From an uncultured Planctomycetota bacterium (GTDB lineage: Bacteria; Planctomycetota; Phycisphaerae; Sedimentisphaerales; Anaerobacaceae), in NCBI GenBank assembly GCA_903927855.1, contig CAIYOL010000311.1, positions 1 through 17,705 of the forward strand: a stretch of 17,705 nucleotides of DNA, written 5' to 3'. Shown here one piece after another: positions 14,645 through 17,705 of this stretch. Under the pieces are notes generated by a model, which saw nothing but the letters and a program-made list of their open reading frames with translations, was not told the origin of the DNA and made no database searches. The translations under genes and the position numbers were made by a program. The first letter of the stretch is position 1; every line of letters starts with the position of its first letter.

Positions 14645-14673
14645 ATTATATCAGTCTGCGGAACGGTTGTCAA
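14645..14673 (-). promoter_or_regulatory. Consensus sigma70-type promoter of the lipoprotein-cdaA-cdaR operon
   Basis: On the minus strand TTGACA (14673-14668), 17 bases, TATAAT (14650-14645): all twelve consensus bases at ideal spacing. It is the best promoter in the window. Transcription should start near 14638. Such strength is usual for abundant or stable RNAs or for genes held down by downstream control. Confidence 0.8.
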
Positions 14674-14706
14674 CGCAAAAGCCAGCCGGTTGCGGCGGTT
14701 TTTAAA

Positions 14707-14737
14707 ACGGGCACAAAAAGGCTATTTTTGTGCCCGT
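14707..14737. terminator. Terminator-like perfect 13-bp hairpin between divergent promoters
   Basis: ACGGGCACAAAAA (14707-14719), loop GGCTA, TTTTTGTGCCCGT (14725-14737): a perfect 13-bp stem. On the minus strand the stem runs straight into TTTTAAAAA; on the plus strand TTTTTT follows nine bases later. No annotated gene ends here, because the flanking genes diverge, so it may insulate the two promoters or end an unseen transcript. Confidence 0.4.
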
Positions 14738-14864
14738 AAAGCAGGTTTTTTCGGACGATGCTATGGTAATGCCGAGCTTGCGAGGTGAAATTAATCATAG
14801 CACCGGCAGAAAAAAGTCAGCCGCCCGCTGCAAAATTATCGCTTTGATTTTATCGCTGCCGGGA

Positions 14865-14870
14865 TATAAT
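14865..14870 (+). promoter_or_regulatory. -10 box of polX implying a leaderless mRNA
   Basis: A perfect TATAAT ends seven bases before the polX ATG, so transcription would start at or next to the start codon. The best -35 is TTGATT at 14844-14849 with a short 15-base spacer. Two direct copies of TTATCGCT (14836 and 14850) overlap this region and could be an operator. Confidence 0.5.
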
Positions 14871-14877
14871 CGGCCTT

Positions 14878-16605
14878 ATGAAAAATGCCGTTCTTAGCGA
14901 ACTTTTCGACCAGATGGCTGATATTATGGAAATCCTCGGCGAGGACCGTTTCCGCATCAACACCTACCGCAGAGTAGGCCGAATTATTGCTGATGTACCC
15001 ACCGATATAGAGACACTTTTGGCCAGCGGTGACTTGGCAAAAACACCCGGCATCGGCAAATCAAGTCTCGCCAAGATTGAAGAGTTCGTAAAGACCGGCA
15101 CAATAACCGCCCACAAACAACTGCTCACTAAAATCCCGCCGACATTGCTGGAGCTGCTCACTATACCCGGTGTAGGTCCCAAAGGCGTAAAAACAATCTA
15201 CGAAAAGCTGGATGTTAAAACAATCGCCGAACTGAAGAAAGCGATTAAGTCCGGTTCTTTGGCACAACTACCCGGCTTCGGCGATAAAAAAGCTGCCGGC
15301 ATAGCTAAGGGCATTGAATTTCTTGAAAAGTCCACAGGCCGAATTCGTCTCGACCAGGCTGTTGAAGCCGCGGATATCGTCACCGGTTTTCTTAAGAAGC
15401 TTCCCGGCATCGGCAAAATCCAAACCGCCGGCTCGCTGCGCCGCCGGGCGGAAACTATCGGCGATGTTGACATCCTCGTCGCCGCAAAAAATGGGAAAAA
15501 GATAATAGACGCATTTACCAAAGCGGCATTTATCCAGGAGGTCCTCGCGGCCGGGGCGACTAAGGGTTCTGCAATTATCCGGACAGAAAGCGCTCCCGTC
15601 CACGTTGATGTCCGCGTCGTGCCGAAAAAGAGCTTCGGCGCCGCGGCACAATATTTCACCGGCTCGAAACAGCATAATGTGCGATTAAGGGAAATCGCCG
15701 TAAAAGCGAAGTTGAAATTAAACGAATACGGATTATTCAAGGCGGATAAAAGAATTGCCGGGGCGACCGAGGAAGAAATCTATAAAAAGCTCGGCATGGA
15801 TTTCATCGACCCGTTATTACGCGAAGACCGCGGCGAAATTGAGGCGGCAAAGATACACACCTTACCAAAACTGATTGATTTCAAAGATATTAAAGGCGAC
15901 CTCCACGTCCATACAAATGCTTCCGACGGCAACACCGATATTTCGGAAATGGCACGGGCCGCAAGAGATATGGGCTATAAGTATATCTGCATCACGGACC
16001 ATTCAAAGTCCTCCGCAATCGCAAACGGTTTATCAACTAAACAGTTGGCCAATCAAATCAAACAAATCCGTAAACTAAATGAAAAAATAAAAGGCATAAC
16101 CATCTTCGCCGGAACTGAAATGGATATCCTCGCCGACGGCTCCGTTGATTTCGACAACAAATTACTTGCCGACCTCGATTTTGTAATTGCCTCGATACAT
16201 TCGGGCCTGGCCAGCTCCCGCGAAAAGGTAACCACCCGCACATTAAAGGCGATGGATAACCCCTATGTAAACTGCATCGCTCATCCCACAGGCCGCCTTC
16301 TCGGCCAGCGCGAACCGATGGATATCGATATGGCTGCTGTAATCGAACACGCCGCCCAGACGCACACCGCTTTAGAGGTGAACGCAAATCCGTGGCGTTT
16401 GGACATTAAAGATGTCCACTGCAAAATGGCAATCGAGGCAAAGGTTGCACTGGTCATCGGAACCGATTCTCACAGCACTGCCGGTTTCAGCCTGATGGGC
16501 TTCGGCGTGGCAACCGCCGCCCGCGGCTGGGCAACGAAAGCCGATGTCTTAAATACCTCACCTCTGGCTAAAATCAAAAGCTGGGTAAAAGCTAAAAGGC
16601 CGTAG
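14878..16605 (+). CDS. polX: DNA polymerase/3'-5' exonuclease PolX (family X with PHP domain)
   Basis: Gap-filling DNA repair polymerase with a metal-dependent PHP nuclease domain, the bacterial PolX architecture. The 575 residues are in the normal range. The N-terminal part has helix-hairpin-helix elements (TPGIGKSS about 56, IPGVGPKG about 96, LPGFGDKK about 131). The nucleotidyltransferase palm has AGSLRRR at 184-190 and catalytic Asp196, Asp198 and Asp244 (GDVDIL, HVDVRV). The PHP domain from about 340 carries metal ligands in DLHVHTNASD (His343, His345, Asp350), ITDH (Asp374, His375), Glu404, ASIHSG (His431), AHP (His459) and GTDSHS (Asp490, His492). All key residues are present, so both activities are plausible. 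There is no ribosome-binding site; a -10 box directly precedes the ATG. The gene converges on the tRNA. Confidence 0.97.
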   Translation: MKNAVLSELFDQMADIMEILGEDRFRINTYRRVGRIIADVPTDIETLLASGDLAKTPGIGKSSLAKIEEFVKTGTITAHKQLLTKIPPTLLELLTIPGVGPKGVKTIYEKLDVKTIAELKKAIKSGSLAQLPGFGDKKAAGIAKGIEFLEKSTGRIRLDQAVEAADIVTGFLKKLPGIGKIQTAGSLRRRAETIGDVDILVAAKNGKKIIDAFTKAAFIQEVLAAGATKGSAIIRTESAPVHVDVRVVPKKSFGAAAQYFTGSKQHNVRLREIAVKAKLKLNEYGLFKADKRIAGATEEEIYKKLGMDFIDPLLREDRGEIEAAKIHTLPKLIDFKDIKGDLHVHTNASDGNTDISEMARAARDMGYKYICITDHSKSSAIANGLSTKQLANQIKQIRKLNEKIKGITIFAGTEMDILADGSVDFDNKLLADLDFVIASIHSGLASSREKVTTRTLKAMDNPYVNCIAHPTGRLLGQREPMDIDMAAVIEHAAQTHTALEVNANPWRLDIKDVHCKMAIEAKVALVIGTDSHSTAGFSLMGFGVATAARGWATKADVLNTSPLAKIKSWVKAKRP

Positions 16606-16636
16606 ATTTTTCAGCGAAAACCGATGTGCTCAATAA

Positions 16637-16710
16637 TGGGCGATACAGGATTCGAACCTGTGACCTCACGGGTGTGATCCGTGCGTTCTAACCAGCTGAA
16701 CTAATCGCCC
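16637..16710 (-). tRNA. tRNA-Val, anticodon CAC
   Basis: Minus-strand cloverleaf of 74 bases: acceptor GGGCGAT/ATCGCCC, D stem GTTC/GAAC, anticodon stem CACGG/CCGTG around loop ATCACAC (anticodon CAC, reading GUG), five-base variable loop, T arm ACAGG-TTCGAAT-CCTGT, discriminator A. CCA is not encoded (TTA follows), so it must be added enzymatically. Confidence 0.95.
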
Positions 16711-16723
16711 CAGGTATGGACAT

Positions 16724-16753
16724 ATTAAAGCAGGTTTAGGCGTTGTTTGTCAA
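16724..16753 (-). promoter_or_regulatory. Promoter of tRNA-Val
   Basis: On the minus strand TTGACA (16753-16748), 18 bases, TTTAAT (16729-16724): six and five of six consensus matches. The transcription start would fall a few bases before the mature 5' end at 16710. It lies just past the stop of the metal-exporter gene. Confidence 0.7.
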
Positions 16754-16768
16754 GCTTTAATCGCCGTC

Positions 16769-17479
16769 TCACAGCCCTAAGAATTGAATGGCCAGTCCGC
16801 AAATACATATCGTCGCCCCTGCTATCGCGTGAGAAAACCTCTGCAACCGGTTTAATGGGACGAAGTTCACTCCCGCCGCCGAAAGCATAACCACGCTCAG
16901 CATCGTGCCAATCGTAACCGCCCCGAATACGACTGTCACCACTACCAGGCCAAGTAAATTGTGCTTCGCCGCCGGATACATTAAAATCGGAATCAACGGC
17001 TCACAAGGCCCAAAAATAAAAATCGTAAATAGCACCCAGGGCGTGATGCTTAAATTGCTTTTTTCATCGTGAACGTGGGCGTGCTCAAGCTGATGACTGT
17101 GCGGATGCTCATGTTCGGCGCCGACGTGGATATGACTGTGTGAGTGAGACTTTTTCTGGTATGCTCGGCGCAGTCCCCACACAAAATACACCAGCCCGAA
17201 TGCGATAAGCAGCCAAGCCGCTATGTTGCCGCGCACCGACTCCACTATCTCTAATTTCTTGACGGCAAGGCCCAGAGCGACACCGATTAGCCCCAGCACC
17301 ACCGAGCTGCCTATATGCCCAATGCCGCATAGGAAGGTTATCAGGGCGGTTTTAAAACCCGACCATTTTCGCGCCCACGACATCATAATAAAGGGCACAT
17401 AATGGTCCGGCCCCAATAGAGTGTGAAAGAAACCTATCGAAGCGGCTGTGATAATTAGAACTTTTAGCTCCGTTGTCAT
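16769..17479 (-). CDS. NicO/TauE-like metal or anion exporter with His-rich loop
   Basis: A 236-residue inner-membrane protein with about six helices, of the broad NicO (RcnA/HupE/UreH) and sulfite exporter TauE/SafE group. Near the start GFFHTLLGPDHYVPF holds His19, Asp25 and His26, resembling the nickel/cobalt HxxxxDH signature; CGIGHIGSS adds His55. After three helices comes a loop at about 111-137 with more than ten His residues (SHSHSHIHVGAEHEHPHSH), a typical metal-binding insert. The second half opens with FGPCEPLIPILMYPA, characteristic of this group. A Ni, Co or similar cation is likely; the direction and metal cannot be read from the sequence. The ATG at 17479 has GGAG nine bases upstream; a longer TTG-start frame to 17494 would swallow that site and is rejected. 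Confidence 0.85.
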   Translation of the reverse strand: MTTELKVLIITAASIGFFHTLLGPDHYVPFIMMSWARKWSGFKTALITFLCGIGHIGSSVVLGLIGVALGLAVKKLEIVESVRGNIAAWLLIAFGLVYFVWGLRRAYQKKSHSHSHIHVGAEHEHPHSHQLEHAHVHDEKSNLSITPWVLFTIFIFGPCEPLIPILMYPAAKHNLLGLVVVTVVFGAVTIGTMLSVVMLSAAGVNFVPLNRLQRFSHAIAGATICICGLAIQFLGL

Positions 17480-17512
17480 AATCAACTTCTCCAAAAAACG
17501 CTATTGCACATA

Positions 17513-17541
17513 AAAATAGTACATTGGTGCTACCGGGTCAA
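17513..17541 (-). promoter_or_regulatory. Predicted promoter of the NicO/TauE-like gene
   Basis: On the minus strand TTGACC (17541-17536), 17 bases, TATTTT (17518-17513): five and four of six consensus matches. Transcription would start near 17506, leaving about 27 bases that contain the GGAG ribosome site. Confidence 0.5.
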
Positions 17542-17580
17542 ACGGAAAATCAGCAAATCTGAAAGCCCGCCTGCCTTTTA

Positions 17581-17697
17581 AAATTGGGTTCGTTTGGGTT
17601 CGTTTTGACCAAGTGTCCAATTTCATTTTTTCGTTATAATCCATTGTTAATACTACCGTTAAGAACAATTTGACTTTGTCTTAAATTGGGTTCGTTT
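17581..17697. repeat. Direct repeats AAATTGGGTTCGTTT at the right edge
   Basis: AAATTGGGTTCGTTT occurs at 17581-17595 and 17683-17697. The first copy is extended by a tandem GGGTTCGTTTT, so GGGTTCGTTT appears three times in 117 bases. No convincing gene lies between 17542 and 17705. This looks like the start of a non-coding repeat-bearing spacer continuing beyond the window. Confidence 0.65.
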
Positions 17698-17705
17698 CGC
17701 ATAAT

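Noticed and set aside
14404-14673. 89-codon minus-strand frame starting at a TTG inside the -35 box
   Set aside because: Its start would precede the predicted transcription start, and it overlaps the lipoprotein gene in another frame.
1-17705. CRISPR array, transposase, phage gene, rRNA or integrase
   Set aside because: I looked for regularly spaced repeats, DDE or tyrosine recombinase motifs and rRNA landmarks and found none; the short repeats are too few and irregular.

Overview
The window looks like a chromosomal segment of a Planctomycetota bacterium, most likely of the Phycisphaerae type. This is an inference, not a proof. It rests on a secreted protein ending in a dockerin-like Ca-binding repeat pair, a cdaA-cdaR pair with an unusual DMA motif, several starts lacking a Shine-Dalgarno sequence, and short dispersed repeats of the GGTTCGACAGGCTCACC and GGGTTCGTTT kinds. 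No rRNA, transposase, integrase or CRISPR array is visible. There is one tRNA.

Layout. (a) 1-1770, minus: pheA (chorismate mutase/prephenate dehydratase) followed by tpiA, which runs off the left edge. (b) 1909-2421, plus: an Ogt/MGMT DNA repair methyltransferase, divergent from pheA. (c) 2462-4008, minus: two neighbouring membrane proteins that each begin with a four-cysteine zinc ribbon of identical spacing; one carries a bacterial PH-like domain, the other a TPR-like helical tail. (d) 4009-6740, plus: an accessory-looking island with a 480-base AT-rich non-coding stretch, a predicted lipoprotein, a small helical protein, a 56-base integron attC-like element, and a small polytopic membrane protein. 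None of these three proteins is recognised. (e) 6741-10279, plus: a secreted dockerin-tailed protein, an MgtE-like transporter lacking the N domain, and the ribosome-assembly GTPase Der. (f) 10276-14673, minus: CstA with its own promoter, and upstream of it a likely operon of leader RNA, small lipoprotein, cdaA and cdaR. (g) 14878-16605, plus: PolX. (h) 16637-17479, minus: tRNA-Val(CAC) and a NicO/TauE-like metal exporter. The right edge is a repeat-bearing non-coding stretch.

How the genes work together. The clearest functional unit is the cyclic di-AMP operon. A near-perfect sigma70-type promoter (TTGACA-N17-TATAAT, 14645-14673) drives a leader of about 125 nt. The leader contains two strong hairpins and two mutually exclusive pairings around the ribosome-binding site of a 90-residue lipoprotein; cdaA and cdaR follow. 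This leader is the best candidate here for an undescribed regulatory element. The second candidate is the three-gene island with its attC-like site, which could be a remnant of a gene-cassette array. The rest is housekeeping: aromatic amino acid synthesis, glycolysis, DNA repair, Mg transport, ribosome assembly and pyruvate or peptide uptake. polX and cstA have good -10 boxes so close to their start codons that leaderless or nearly leaderless mRNAs are predicted.
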